Assembly (NCBI GenBank): GCA_008711295.1
Contig: VUYV01000014.1
Coordinates: forward strand, 8,511,897 to 8,575,896
Length of the DNA stretch: 64,000 nt
Reading direction: 5' to 3'
Source of the DNA: Anarhynchus alexandrinus
Taxonomy: Eukaryota; Chordata; Aves; Charadriiformes; Charadriidae
This document shows positions 37,601-49,680 of this stretch, piece after piece. Positions within the stretch are counted from its first letter, which is position 1. Each line of letters begins with the position of its first letter. The position numbers were made by a program, and so were the translations under genes. The notes under the pieces are model-generated. The model was given only the letters and a program-made list of their open reading frames with translations. It did no database searches and was not told the origin of the DNA.

Positions 37601-40600
37601 ATCAAACTGCACAAAACAACAAAGTGAGCCTTGGATTCTATATTGAGGATCAGAACGATGCTCTAGCTGAGTGGGTACCCTATTTCCAAGTGTCACTAAC
37701 ACTTTTAACCTCAGAGAGATGCATATGTCCTCCACAGATAACTATGAGAAACCCAGAACAAGTAGAACTCTTTGATAACAGCACATTTCAGGATAAAGAG
37801 CTATGCCTTAGAGAGCAGGCAGGATTAGATAAGCAGAAATCCTGGCCCTGTATGGACTAGTTTAAAACTCCCAAATTGAGTGAATATTTCAAATAATTCG
37901 GTAACATTATTTACTCCAAAAAAAGTAGATACTGCAGTCTCACCAAAGGAACATTTCAGTATATTTAGGTTCTTAGGCCATTTCCATCATTTCAGTTCTG
38001 ATTTTATGATGAAAGTTATGGACTAATCTCAGGTCAGAGATGTGTCCTTATTAATCTGCTTTCTGGGAAGGGAGGTTGTGTGTATTTATCTTTGTGTATT
38101 AAGGTTAACAGTACTGTCATTTAAGGTTATGAGGTGTCCCCTTGTTTGCTTTTGGTAAACTAGGATAAAAATTCATCCTTCATAATGCTGATTTGCTTGA
38201 TCAAGGGATAATTCAGCAACTGATAGTGACACCAAAAAATAGATTTACTAAGAGATGACATAGAATAGTCATAACTATTTTGCAGAAGGGAAGAATAAAA
38301 TGCCAACATTTAAAACTNGAAGGTCTCTTTTGTGCTGGGGGAAAAGAAATAATCTCCAACTAAATTCTGCACACAGACATGCAAAATATCATTCTCACAC
38401 ACACCCCTAATCACAACCCGTTCGCTACTGCCAGCTCAATGAGTGCCCTGAGGCCAACACCTGCTGCCTCCGTGAAAGAAACACGGGCTACCACAGTAAG
38501 AGCTTCCCCTTTGAATCAAAATACAGCCTGTAAAGGGGCCTTACACCTGGACAAACCTATTAAACAAGCAGCAAATAGGCAGTAGAGTATTTAAAATAGA
38601 TGTCCCAAATGTATAGCAAAGTACCGAAGTTTAAATAATAATACCAACATCAGTAAGACTTAAAATTCTCTATGCAGAAAAAAAAATCTTATGCACAATA
38701 CATAGGAAATCAGAGCTAATATTTCTATAATGCTGCATGCAAAACATATACACGTATGTATATACATGCACATACACACACAGACACATAAACCTGAACC
38801 CTTCCCCACACCGAGGCATTTTATTTTACTTCCACACTTTAGTTATGCTTCTTTCTGAAAAACAAAGACTTAAAATGGTTGCTTCCCTTTCCATTATCCT
38901 TTCTCATCCTCTACTTGATACAGGTCCTTCTGTTGCATGGTGGCTATGATAAATAGGCAGCCCGTGAAAACATTATGCTTTATAGAGCTATTACAATGTC
39001 TTTCAATGACTACCTACAATTGTCAGTAAAGGAAGATTTTGGGATAGATCCAGTAGCCTGGACCCCGTTTTAATAAGAGACAGCACCACTGACTCTCTGT
39101 AGCCCTTCAAAATAAGAAACCAAAACCTAGAATTCTTGATGTTTCAGACATTTTTTAAAAATGCAGAAAATGCAAGTATAGATATATCTATGCATAAAAT
39201 AAATGGTCTTTGACGCTGAGTTTACATGAGCATTTAAAATAAGGTTTGCTTCTCCTGCAGTGGATTGTTTCCCTTGGGTTGCAGACAGCAGAGAAACCTC
39301 ACACAAAAGAACGCAGACTGTGATATCCCAATAGCGATGCAGGATTTAAAGCCCCACTACTGAGAATTTTATGATTCTCTCTTCAGTACTTCATACAGGG
39401 AGGAGAGTCAGAGAAAACAAAATGTGTTTTCATGGGTATTTCTAAATTTGAGTGAACACTGACAGACAAATTCTCAGCTGAATGCCATTGTTTGATCCGT
39501 CATTATTATATGAACAGTTTTTAATTCAAAATACCTCCTCTAAACTTAATGGATCTACTTGCGTGAGTCAGGTGTGCAGGATTTGCCTGTAAATGTGACA
39601 CAACCAGTAATATAAAGGCTTGAGAAAGTAGTAACTGCAATAACCACTTATACTTTATTCATTACAGATACATAATTAATATGTTTATGTAACTAGAAAT
39701 GGAAAGAAGTGCAAAAGATATGGGTGAAAAAGGGGGCACACAGCAGCTTGGCATTTAATAAATGCCTAGGTCTACAACTTAAATCATGCATATTCTTAAC
39801 ACATCTTGAAAAATTAAGCTTCCTGGTGACACTTTTATCTGGCTCTGAAGTAGCTCTAAGTTCCTTGTCTCAACTTCATTTGGAAGAAATCAGAAGCATT
39901 GCCACGCATACGGAATTGCAATAATGCATATGAAAACCACATATCCTCACTCCACCACGCTTGGCTTCTTGGAGATAGCAGCTCATCACGATAACAATAT
40001 TTATTATTGAATAAATTCTTTAATTGGAATTATTCCATACCCGATAGTAGTCTTTACTGTGCTTGCATTTACCTCATTAGTAGTTACTTGCTTCTCTTTC
40101 CCCTCAGTACCTCCTCTTCTGCCCACCTCTTCTGCATGGTCCACGCTGTCTTTCAGACAACAGCCCTTTGGGGGCCATGACTGTTGCTTACTGTTATTCT
40201 TATTTATACCCAGCACAATACAGCTTAAATTGTTCCTGGCTTTCAGGTGGTATTTCAATATGCATATTAATACAGGACGGGAGTATCCTGGATGCTTTAC
40301 AGAAATCAACAGAAATGCAGATCCTCCCCTGAACTGCATATGACTTCAAAAGGCATTTTGGCAGCCTGGGCTGCATGAGTATATCCTGTGGGTATACATG
40401 AATCACAGAGGAGGATTAGTGCCATTTGCACAGTTTTTGCTCAGAGGCGCATTTTCCTCCATGCAGAGCCCTAGTGAAGACCACACAGCGCTGCGGGGGC
40501 ACAAACACCCGGTCTGACAGCAGCCAGCTACAGGAGAAAGGTCTGGGGCCATGAACCCTCCCACCGAGCGATTATCGACTTGCCGGCTCTGGGCACTGGG

Positions 40601-41031
40601 CAAGTCCTGAATTTTCAGGAGCAAAGGGAATGACACAGTGACTTCTGCACGCTCATTTGAAGGCCAACGTTAGTCGTCTTCATTTTGGCTGAAAACCTTG
40701 GGCACAGGTTGTAATTTGATTGTGTGGATGATACAAGCAAAGCTGACTTTACGTATTAAAAGAAAAAAAACCCACCAGCAGCAAAAGGTTGTAATTTATT
40801 TACAACAAAAAGAAAAAAAAAGAAGCTGAATCAAAGAGCACTGAAGAGTTTATGATGGGGGGTGGGGAACAGCTTCAGAAAGCCAGTGAATCTCTGTTAC
40901 AAGAGTGTGGGGAGAAGAGCAGATCGATGGAGGAGAAACAAAGAAAATTATGGAAATTAAGGAAAGCTAAACATTACAGCTGTAAATCTCAAGTGGCTAT
41001 ATTTTGTTTGGGGATTCTTGATTTGTCAAGC
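34666..41031. other. Noncoding sequence, no gene seen
   Basis: About 6.4 kb of mainly AT-rich unique DNA. It includes an AT-only-like tract at 34778-34860, an alternating purine/pyrimidine CA/TA stretch at 38745-38790, a single N at 38318, and a GC-richer patch at 40440-40620 with no splice support. No gene is seen. Confidence 0.6.
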
Positions 41032-41649
41032 TGTCCTGGTTTGAGCGACACAGGACTAATTTCTCTTTTAATGCTTGGGAAAACTGCACTTTTAGAAGAC
41101 TCCAGTGTCTGACTTTGTGAAAATATTTACTGTACAGCCAGCTATGGTGTGTGGGTCTCAAGGTATCAGTGTTTTTCGAGCTCGCTGGGTGAGGGGGTGA
41201 GGAGGAGCGAGACCCGGGCACTTGACCCACGCTGGCCAACAGGGTTATTTCATACCATGAATGTCACATCCAATATAAATTAAAAGGTTTGCTGCCAAGT
41301 TCTCTCTCTCCCTTAATGGCTGCAATCCAGAGAGCTCCTTGCCCTGGTGCCGGACCCCTGAGGCCCTCCTTCCCTCCTGAAGCCACAGCGCTCACAGTGT
41401 CCAACATTGGCTGTCCACTGCTGGGAGTGCACGGCTTCCTGTGGATATAACTGGATGAGTATAATCTTTGTATATTTTATATCGGTATTGGGATCAATAT
41501 TGGTTCTTTAGTGTTATTAATGTTAATTATCTAGTCTTATTCTATAAAATCTCTTTATATTTCAACCCTTGGGTTTCCTTGTTTTTTCCCGATTCCCTGT
41601 CCTGGGTGAGGAGGGGTCATCGGCTGATAGAATAATTGTCTAAACAACA
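41032..41649 (+). mobile_element. Solo LTR of an endogenous retrovirus (ERVL/ERV-like)
   Basis: The element opens with TGTCCTGGTTTGAG and closes near CTAAACAACA, the TG..CA form of a retroviral LTR. Between them are a GC-rich segment with 'ggaggagcgagacc' (about 41200), 'cataccatga' (41251), and a late AT-rich stretch with a TATAAAA-like signal (41542) before 'tatttcaaccctt' (about 41558). From memory this resembles LTRs frequent in passerine genomes. No internal gag, pol or env sequence flanks it, so it is a recombination-derived solo LTR. No clean target-site duplication could be settled by eye. Confidence 0.8.
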
Positions 41650-43540
41650 ATGGATCATTGTGGGTTTTCTCAAACCATAGCACAAGCTCTAAACCCATTT
41701 CCCTACTCAGACCTTCATGGGAAAGAAACCCATTACTCATGCTAATACAACATTACCTAACATACAAAAAACCGCACATACACGCAATTCCAGCTGGAAG
41801 CCATGACTCTGCCCGGAGACATTCGAGCAAATTAAATTCTTTCAGGTGGAGATTTACATAGATGTTGAGTCCTTACTACATGAGTCTTCCCTCTGATGTA
41901 TCTGAGACAGAAAAGCTATCAGCTTCACACTTCATTTGTGGCGACATATGCTACTCCCTTGGGAAATACAGCCACCCAGGATTTAGAGCCCACTTCCCAA
42001 GCTGCAATACTGTCACTAAGCACTATGAAATCCAAATTTCTTTGCTCGAGGAAAACTTGTGGAACAAGTGCTAAAACCTACAGGAATCCTGAGGATTGCA
42101 GCCAAACCGAACAACTTCCGCTGCTTTTTTTTCTGGTCAGAACCTCAAACTTCACCTTCTAGACACTTTTTTAACATTAACTCAACATTTGCCTACGTAG
42201 TTTATGAATTCTGGTTATCTTGTTCCCCTGAAAGTTACTGTTGCTGAGAAGGGAGTATCAAATCTCTTCCAATCCCCGCAAAAAGGGTCAGGGAACTTTA
42301 CAGCTGTGATCTGGGACAGAGCTACCGCCCAAGCCAGAAAATTGGCCACGGAAAAGGAAACTACTCCGTGTGTTGATCTGCCAGCTGGCAGGACAGCCAG
42401 ACCACGCAACTGTCAAGTTCGTCCTCCATCCTTTTTCCTTGTGGAGGCATTAATCTGAGTTTCTTTATTCCTATGCAGCCACTAATTTTCATATTTGGAC
42501 TTAATACTTTCGAGATCACCGCCCGTTCTGTCACATTTGGCTGAAATCAGCTGCTGGATTCCACAGTTTTTGGCAGAGATGGACAGAAGGGTGAAGACAC
42601 GGACAAAGAGCATGGCTGTATGTATCCTTCCAAATCAAGCCTAGAGGTGTTTTTTCAATTAAAAGCTTTTGGTATCAATATGCAAAGACTTTTTTTTTTT
42701 CCCAGAATGTATAGTTTTAGGCATGAACTAATCTCACAAATAACTTTAATCCATTTTTTTGTCATATTCCAAGCTGACTATATGAATGATTCTGGTATAC
42801 TTTTTCTCATTCCTCAGCACCCACTACCACTTTCTGTATTTCCTGCTGTATTCCTGAATAAAAAGGAGTTCCATAATTTTGGGCTTTGAAATTACAATAG
42901 AATTGTTTTTATGATCCTCTCCAGTTGCATGCTGTCTTACATCTAGTTTCAGTGTAAGCAACTGAGACATTACTTCTATATGAATTACAGCAAGCAGGTA
43001 CATAATCTTTTGGCAGTTATTGCTGTCCTTTGCTGAGCCATGCAAAACAATTTATCCTATGGTTCCTGCAAAATGCAAAAATTCTGCTTTCTAGAGGACT
43101 GCATAAATAGCATGTATTTTTATTGGTTCATAATCGTTTAGTCTGTTCTGCCCGCATTCTCTTGAACCAATAGATCTCAGGTTCTGTGGTTCATATATGC
43201 AATGTTTAGCTTATGATAAGTATAGAAGATGAAATCACTTTTGCGTGCTAGAAACTCGAATACAGAAGGTAATCCTAGTTGTAATTCTTTCAGGTAGGCA
43301 AGAAATTTTCTGTAAATGCCAAGCAGCTTTCTTTCATTTCAATGGAAGTTGAAAAAACACCTGCATATATTTTGTAAAACCATTGGTTATCTTTAAGTCA
43401 TTCATAAACATATAAAATTATTATCTGAGATGAGGTATACAGAACTTAATATGAAACTATAGTTATGGGATACAAAACACATGACAGGAAAGACAACTCA
43501 TGTAAGATCTTTAAAAAGATTATTAGCTGGAATAGTCTCC
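41650..43540. other. Noncoding sequence, no gene seen
   Basis: Unique sequence, AT-rich towards the right. Open stretches near 41860-42460 on the plus strand overlap in different frames and show no splice or family support. Confidence 0.55.
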
Positions 43541-43684
43541 TAAGAAACTAAATGCTGCTGAAGTATTGTGGATCTGCAGGATTGCATGGAAGGCAAATAA
43601 CATCAGCTGTTAGAGAGCATTGCAGGAAACCAGAAAGAAATGAAAGGTCACTACAAAAATGAATATAACTAAAAGGATAACAGT
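43541..43684 (+). repeat. Unidentified ~145-bp repeat, copy 1
   Basis: Aligns without net length change to 45636-45780 at roughly 70-75% identity by eye. Shared landmarks are TAAGAAAC at the left, 'gatctgca', 'catggaag', 'aaataac' and a perfect 'aatataactaaaaggataacagt' block at the right. Weaker similarity may continue to about 43760. Neither the family nor the mechanism is known to me. Confidence 0.65.
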
Positions 43685-44809
43685 AGGATTCCATTCCCTA
43701 ATCACAGATGTCATGTAGTATTTTAGATACCATGGGGCATCCTGCTTGGCTTCCCTCTGCCACTCCAAAAAGATGCAGTTCTTAAGTTCTCTGCATATGG
43801 CAGATGTTTACCCTATGCAAGTGTCTTGGACAACTGAGGGCATGAAAATGGCACTAGGCATTTAAGTTTAAATAATTGAATACCATTCCTAATTCTAGGA
43901 AAAAACACAATCATATCTGAAGTCATTTGCAGGCACAATGAATAACTGTGAGGTAATGACTGCTTATGTGCAATGTTGTTTTGGCCTAACTTCAAGCTTT
44001 GACTTAAGGTCAAAGTATAAAGATGTCTGACATAAATGCTATCTTTCAATTGGACCAAGTTCCAGCTCTTAGAAATAAGAAAGGCTTTCTACAATTAGCA
44101 ATTATGACAGCAATTCAGTCTGCAGTCTAGTTCCTACTAGAACCGTCTCACATAAATTTGTATTTATGTGTGTTTGTAGGCCCTCTGCTATAACTCCTTA
44201 TGTCGAAAAAAACCCCGTAATTGATTTTTAGGCAATTTAAATATACTGTAGGTCCATTAAACAAATAATATAATTTAATGATGACTCTGATGACTAATGA
44301 TATCCCTGCTTGTAACCAGAAATGAAATTTCTCAACATTCTCCTTGCCTTGGTACGGTAGGGATGTTAGGAAGAAAGCAAGTTTAATGCACGAGGACGTT
44401 TTCAGGTTCATTGGCCAAAGGGGCTGAAGTGAGTAATGGTTGTTTCATACCATTTCAAATAGAATACCTTTATCAGAAACAGAGCGTTTCTTCCAACACA
44501 GCACTTCAAAGAACATGCCCAAGTCACTGCAAGACTATTTCTACAGGAACTTCCAACTTCCTATCGTTAATTGAAGCAAATTCATGCTTTGTGTAACAAT
44601 GTCTAGTCCTGTGCAATAATGTTAAACCAAAAATATTTATCAAGGTACATGCAATGCTGAGCGGCCATTTTTCTGTTAACAGGTATCAAATAAAAATATT
44701 AAATACCACACATTTTCTAATTTTAGTAATAAAACTGATCAGACAGAAATAGCTCATTGAAATGCAGTGAACTATTCATGTCAAACGCACAAAAAGTTGC
44801 CAAATATCC
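43685..44809. other. Noncoding sequence, no gene seen
   Basis: AT-rich unique sequence between the first copy of the unidentified repeat and an LTR-like terminus. No exon or known transposon was recognised. Confidence 0.5.
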
Positions 44810-45200
44810 TGTCCTGGTTTGAGGACGAAAACAACGACATATCCTTATAATAAAAGGCAGCCACTAAGTATAACTAGAAGTCTGCTTATCAAGAGACATC
44901 AATAATGTCTTTGATGTATCCAAGCTAAAAGAAGTACACTAAGAAGTATTTTCTTAGAACTACACAGGGAAAGGCTCGTAATGTGTACACGAGAGAAAAT
45001 GCTTCCAAGGCGCTCATTCCTGCACATTTGCCAAGAGAGAATATATACATTAATTGCAAACATGCAACTTCCCAAATCCAACAGTTTATTTCCTTTTTCT
45101 CAGGAGCCGACATTGCCCCAGCGGACACAGAGAGGGTGTCTCACCCAAATCCACCATCAGGAAGGTGTCTGAGGAGGAAACCACATGAAGGCAATGCAGT
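44810..45200 (+). mobile_element. Possible LTR fragment (5' terminus only recognised)
   Basis: Position 44810 starts TGTCCTGGTTTGAG, a 14-base match to the first bases of the LTR at 41032. The sequence then diverges at once ('gacgaaaacaac'). This could be the start of a different LTR family sharing a conserved terminus. The right boundary is a guess. The match alone is not decisive. Confidence 0.3.
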
Positions 45201-45635
45201 TACCAACAGATGAGACAGTAGATGCAGGATTAGTAAATGTGTAATTTAAGACTTTTCGAATAGCTGCTATAATTTAGGGATACTCTGAGCAAAACTGAAC
45301 CCAGAATTCTTTGCTAGTAGACATTTGTGAGTAGACTGGAGACATTGTCCCACATTGGTATGACTGGCAACCTTAGCTCCAGGGAGGAACAAGGAGGGAT
45401 GAACACATGGAGTAATATTAAATCAGAGCTGTGCTGAAACAAGATTCAAAGAGGTACTAAAAAAAAAAAATCCCAATTTTGACTATCTTTGCACCCCAGA
45501 ATTCCAGAATCCTTCCCTTTAATTGCTCACAGTATTTCTCTGACATCATGTCTTTGAATAATTTGGATATCAGATGAAAAACAATCTACCCTGTGGCTAA
45601 ATTCTGGAAAAAATATTTCATCTAGAGCAGATTGC

Positions 45636-45780
45636 TAAGAAACAGAGTTTTGCTGAAATATCATAGATCTGCAAGAGTTCATGGAAGATAAATAACGTGA
45701 GCTTTAGCAAGCATTGTAAGTTCTTGGGAAGGAAACCAAGACTCACAAAAGAAATCAATATAACTAAAAGGATAACAGTG
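45636..45780 (+). repeat. Unidentified ~145-bp repeat, copy 2
   Basis: The direct-orientation partner of 43541-43684, about 2.1 kb downstream. Similarity may extend weakly to about 45832 ('tattgcttgcctt' beside 'cctgcttggcttc' in copy 1). The divergence implies an old duplication or two insertions of one old element. Confidence 0.65.
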
Positions 45781-46002
45781 TTTCAAGTAGTAGAGTTTAG
45801 CAGCTCCATATATTGCTTGCCTTGTAGGTACTTTTTAAATAATCCTAACATTTCAGGAAGCCTGAGGTGCAATTACTTGTTACACTACATTCTCTTTCTA
45901 TTTACAAATAGTAAGCCCAGTTCCCAGAATTAAAAATTGTGTTGTTTTGGGTTTTTGCTTGTTTAAATGGTGTGGTTATAAGTGTTTTCTGTTACAATTT
46001 AG

Positions 46003-46237
46003 AGAAGATTGTAACTGGATTATCTATACTGATTTCCATAGATGTGGCAGACCGTATCTTGTTCACTTTAACAAAATAGTCCCAATGATGGACCCATTTG
46101 CAATGGGTCATGCAGACGAAGATGTACTCAGCAAAGAGTGGGATGGTGCAGGTCCTGCAATGGACCGACCTGCAGAAATGGAACAGCTCGAGAGCTGCAG
46201 AACCCTTCTAGCTGCTGACGAAAATTATTTCCTATAA
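46003..46237 (+). other. Exon-like open segment (candidate terminal exon)
   Basis: A pyrimidine-rich stretch ends in TTTAG at 46002, followed by an open frame (codons GAA GAT TGT AAC TGG from 46004) through 77 codons to TAA at 46235-46237. The conceptual peptide starts EDCNWIIYTDFHRC, is acidic towards the C terminus, and has an ordinary soluble-protein composition. No upstream exon with a matching donor was found, and I do not recognise the peptide. Chance remains likely. Confidence 0.17.
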
Positions 46238-48474
46238 ACTTCTCCCAAGAGTCATCCTGCCACAGTGGTGATGAATGCTGTTCCTATTCAGCTGAGGAAT
46301 AGCTTCTCCATCCAGCTCTAGAAAAACAGCTGAAGTCTCAGAGGAAATGGAATATGAAAATACATTAGTCATTAACTTCACTATTAAATGGAGCTTTGTA
46401 GTGCACACCATAATTCAATTTCTGGTGAAATCTCATTTTCATATGTTTTCTTTATCTTATAGAAATTTACTGGGACGAAAATTTTTACTCTCCCTTGCTA
46501 AATCAGCTAAGTTGGAACAAGAGACTGATTTTTTTTTCTGTCGGAGAAACAGACAGCAATCTCACAGATGCCCACGAAAACCACAGGTGTGCACTAGCAC
46601 AAGGACTTTGGTCTCAGTCCTTCAGCAATAAAAACCTTGTTCCTTGTAAGAACAAATCTTGAAGGGTGGTAGATAAAGGAGTGAGATTTCAAGCTACTAA
46701 ATCACGGAGACTTCCAGAAGTTGACTCATCTCTTGCAGATGGGCTTACATGAGTGCACACCACGTGAAATCCCCACTGCTCTTAAGAACACATTTAACAC
46801 GTAATAGTACAGACTTAGTGATACATTCCTGTTGTGTAAAAGAATGAAACCTTGTTATTCCTAAGACTAATTTATATCTAAATTTAAAATCTCATCATCA
46901 TATGGACTGTTACTATCTCATTAGGGTTGTTAGAATTTTTTGGGGGGCAATAATAAACTCAATAAAAAAATGAAATAATACAGAAATGCCATTTAAAACA
47001 AATTTAAAGCAGAGAGTTCAGTACTCATAAAACAGAAAGAGATGAGATATTAGGAGAGACGGAATAATGAAATCACTTTGTTCAAATTCCCCTCTGAATC
47101 GTGTTGCCAGAACCACTGCAGGCAGTAAGCAATGCAGAGTCTCTCTTTTATGCCACCATCCAGCCGGGCTTGTTGAGCTGTAGGTTGAACTTCCCTCCTG
47201 AATACAACAATAGAAGGGATTCCACTTGCAAGGGCACTTTTCCTCCCTTTCAGAGTCCCACTGAAGAAAACACTGATTTCCAAAAAGTCACAATCTTTTG
47301 GGATAAGCACATTATTCATTTCTATTCATTGATCCTAGGTATTACAATGTGCTCAATGTATAACCCTGTACTTCAGGGTTTATCGAATCCCAGGAAGAGC
47401 GCGGCCTTTCTATTGTCTTCCTATTTCTTTCTGTTTCACTGTTTGTGCTCATCATCAACATGATCTCTTGCTTTACACTTAGATCTTCATTTCTTTGGAA
47501 ATAGAGACTGTCATAATGACCATTATTACAAGATGAATAAATACATGATAACCTAAAAATAGGAGTTAGATTTGGTGGCCAAGAGAGAATAAAGGGTGTT
47601 GGAAAGTCAACTGACTTAGAAAAAACAGACAAAAATTTAGACTATTATTTCCCTGAAAGGATAGTATCTCCATCTAGTCTAGCCACCTGTAGATGTGGTT
47701 GCCTCCAAAACAGAATTCAGTGTGATAGACCCTGTCCGGCATGGTAAACAAACATTCTTCCCTGATGTGCATCTCAGTTTGTACCTGGCCGTATCTGTGC
47801 TAGCGAAAGATTATTATTGCTGTTTGATACCACAAATCACCATGGCAGGTGGAACCCATGAAACAGTGGAAAAAAGACAGTGTGCCAGACCAGTGGGTTT
47901 CCATGGGAGAGAGACCTGACAGATGTTTTCCAAAGCACTCCCTTAGTTTGTGAAAGTGGACAGCTTCCTGGAGTTAAGACAGGTATTTCAATTCAATGGC
48001 TAGCTCACTTGAAGTCTCACTGTGAGGAATACTTCTATTTGCTTCTGCAACTTCTAAGGAAATAATGTTTTCCCTGTGAGGTCCCATAAATTATAGCAGT
48101 TAAAATGTTTCTTCTTTACCGCTAAGAAAATGTGCAGGGTCAGGGAGTCTGTGCCAAGGGTACGGTAGAAAATTATGCTCGGGGTGGGAGGAATGCACTG
48201 TAACACTGACTTCAGTACGCTCTGATTTCCAAAGTCCAAAAGGGACATGGTAGGTGTCATGAGTAAAGCTATGATGAAAAAATTCTCTTTTGCAGAGGAA
48301 GACAGTTATTTGCTACTAACATAAGAGACTGCATATGTAAATGGGATAGAAAAAGTCTTAAAAGGACGGAGAAAAAAAAAAAAGCTAAATCTCAGCATGC
48401 AGGCTGGAAGACTGTATCTACAAAGTAGAAGAGAAATGAATTAATGCTGCTAAAATTACAGTTCTGACCCAACA
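46238..48474. other. Noncoding sequence, no gene seen
   Basis: Unique AT-rich sequence. Overlapping open stretches on both strands at 47050-47460 have no splice or family support. Confidence 0.55.
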
Positions 48475-48640
48475 GCTCTGGATTCTGGTACTGACTCTAT
48501 TACAGATTTTCGTGTCTGACTTTGAGGAAGTCTCTTCTCTTCTTCAGTGAGTGCAAAACAAGTTCAGCTCTCTGCCAGACAGATTCTGCTTCCTCTGTGT
48601 GTAAAACAGGAATAAGAAAACTCAATTTGTCAACTTAAAC
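48475..48640 (+). repeat. MIR-like ancient SINE relic
   Basis: 'ctggattctggtactgactctatt' (cf. the MIR tctgccactta block), 'ctgactttgaggaagtctcttctcttc' (cf. tgaccttgggcaagtcacttaacctc) and 'cctctgtgtgtaaaacaggaataa' (cf. cctcatctgtaaaatgggga) occur in MIR order, with an insertion between the last two. It is highly diverged. Confidence 0.6.
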
Positions 48641-49050
48641 TGTCAGATCTTCATGGCAGTGTCTGATAAAGAACCTGACACAATAGGGTTTTGATCTCTG
48701 ATGCTTTTCATAATATAAATAATACTAAAACTTGACTCTTGGTCATCTAAATACCACTCGGTGCATGTCAGATAAAAACCTCTGTAGGATACCTGAAGGT
48801 TTCTGATGTTCAGAATCAGGTCAATGAAATTCTGCATTCAAGGTTAATAAGAGAAATTGTGCAAACTCATGTTATGCCTTAGCAAACAACAATAAACGCT
48901 GCCAATACCTAATTTTAGCATCTCACATACAAGGTTGTTCTTAATAGAGAAAGCTAACAGCCCTTAGGAATGACATGAGCTTCACTGAGTTCAAGCATTT
49001 TTTCCCACTGTATTTTTCAGAAAATTTGCAACATAAATCATGGTGTGTGA

Positions 49051-49125
49051 CTTGAAAGTACTCACCACTGGCCTTAACTCTGCTCCCACTAAAGTCATCC
49101 GTAAAGCCCTGTTATCTTTACCGGC
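49051..49125. repeat. Possible ancient sauropsid interspersed-repeat relic
   Basis: 'aactctgctcccactaaagtcatccgtaaagccctg' fits the remembered sauropsid motif in which a short inverted 'cccactgaagtca..' unit is followed by 'ggtaaag'. It is old and diverged, and the family is unnamed. Confidence 0.35.
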
Positions 49126-49509
49126 AACAGACACAGGACAGAGCCAAGTGCTTTTGAAAATCTCACCTGTATTCAACAATAACAGACAAAATCTACCTTA
49201 AGGTTAAGGTTCACAGGCAAGCAGTAAATTGGGAAATGTCAGATTTAAGCCTCAAGGTCCACAAGCTGTAATTCAGCCCCTTGTGTGCATGTATTGTGCT
49301 AGAGCCTAATTATATATCCTACACACTTTCAGCTGCCTCAGAAGTTGCACCAAGTGGCTGGTGCTCACACGTAATGAGGCCTCTTCAATATTTCATTTGA
49401 TCTTCACCGTTGTGTGTGTGGACTTATTTGCGGCACACAATCCCGGCCGGCTTTAAAGGCAGACTTATCAATTTTCTCATAGCGGTTTCTATGGAGCTCA
49501 TCCCTACAA

Positions 49510-49680
49510 TATGTGAGTGCTTCAAATATTCATCACTTGCTTTCCACAGCACCTCTATGTGGTGAAGAGAAGATATTATCCCATTGCACAGATGGGGAGC
49601 TGAGTCAGAGAATGATTAAGGTCAAACATTTTGCTAATTTAGGATGTCCAATTTCAGACACCCGAGATCAGATTTTTTTG
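49510..49680 (-). repeat. MIR/L2-like ancient repeat relic
   Basis: Reverse-complement MIR order: 'gtgagtgcttcaaatatt', 'cacctctatgtggtgaagag', 'atattatcccattgcacagatgggga', 'ctgagtcagagaatgattaaggtca'. The last two blocks are close to the universal 'ttatccccattttacagatggggaactgaggca' pattern. This is the best preserved of the ancient SINE relics here. Confidence 0.65.
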
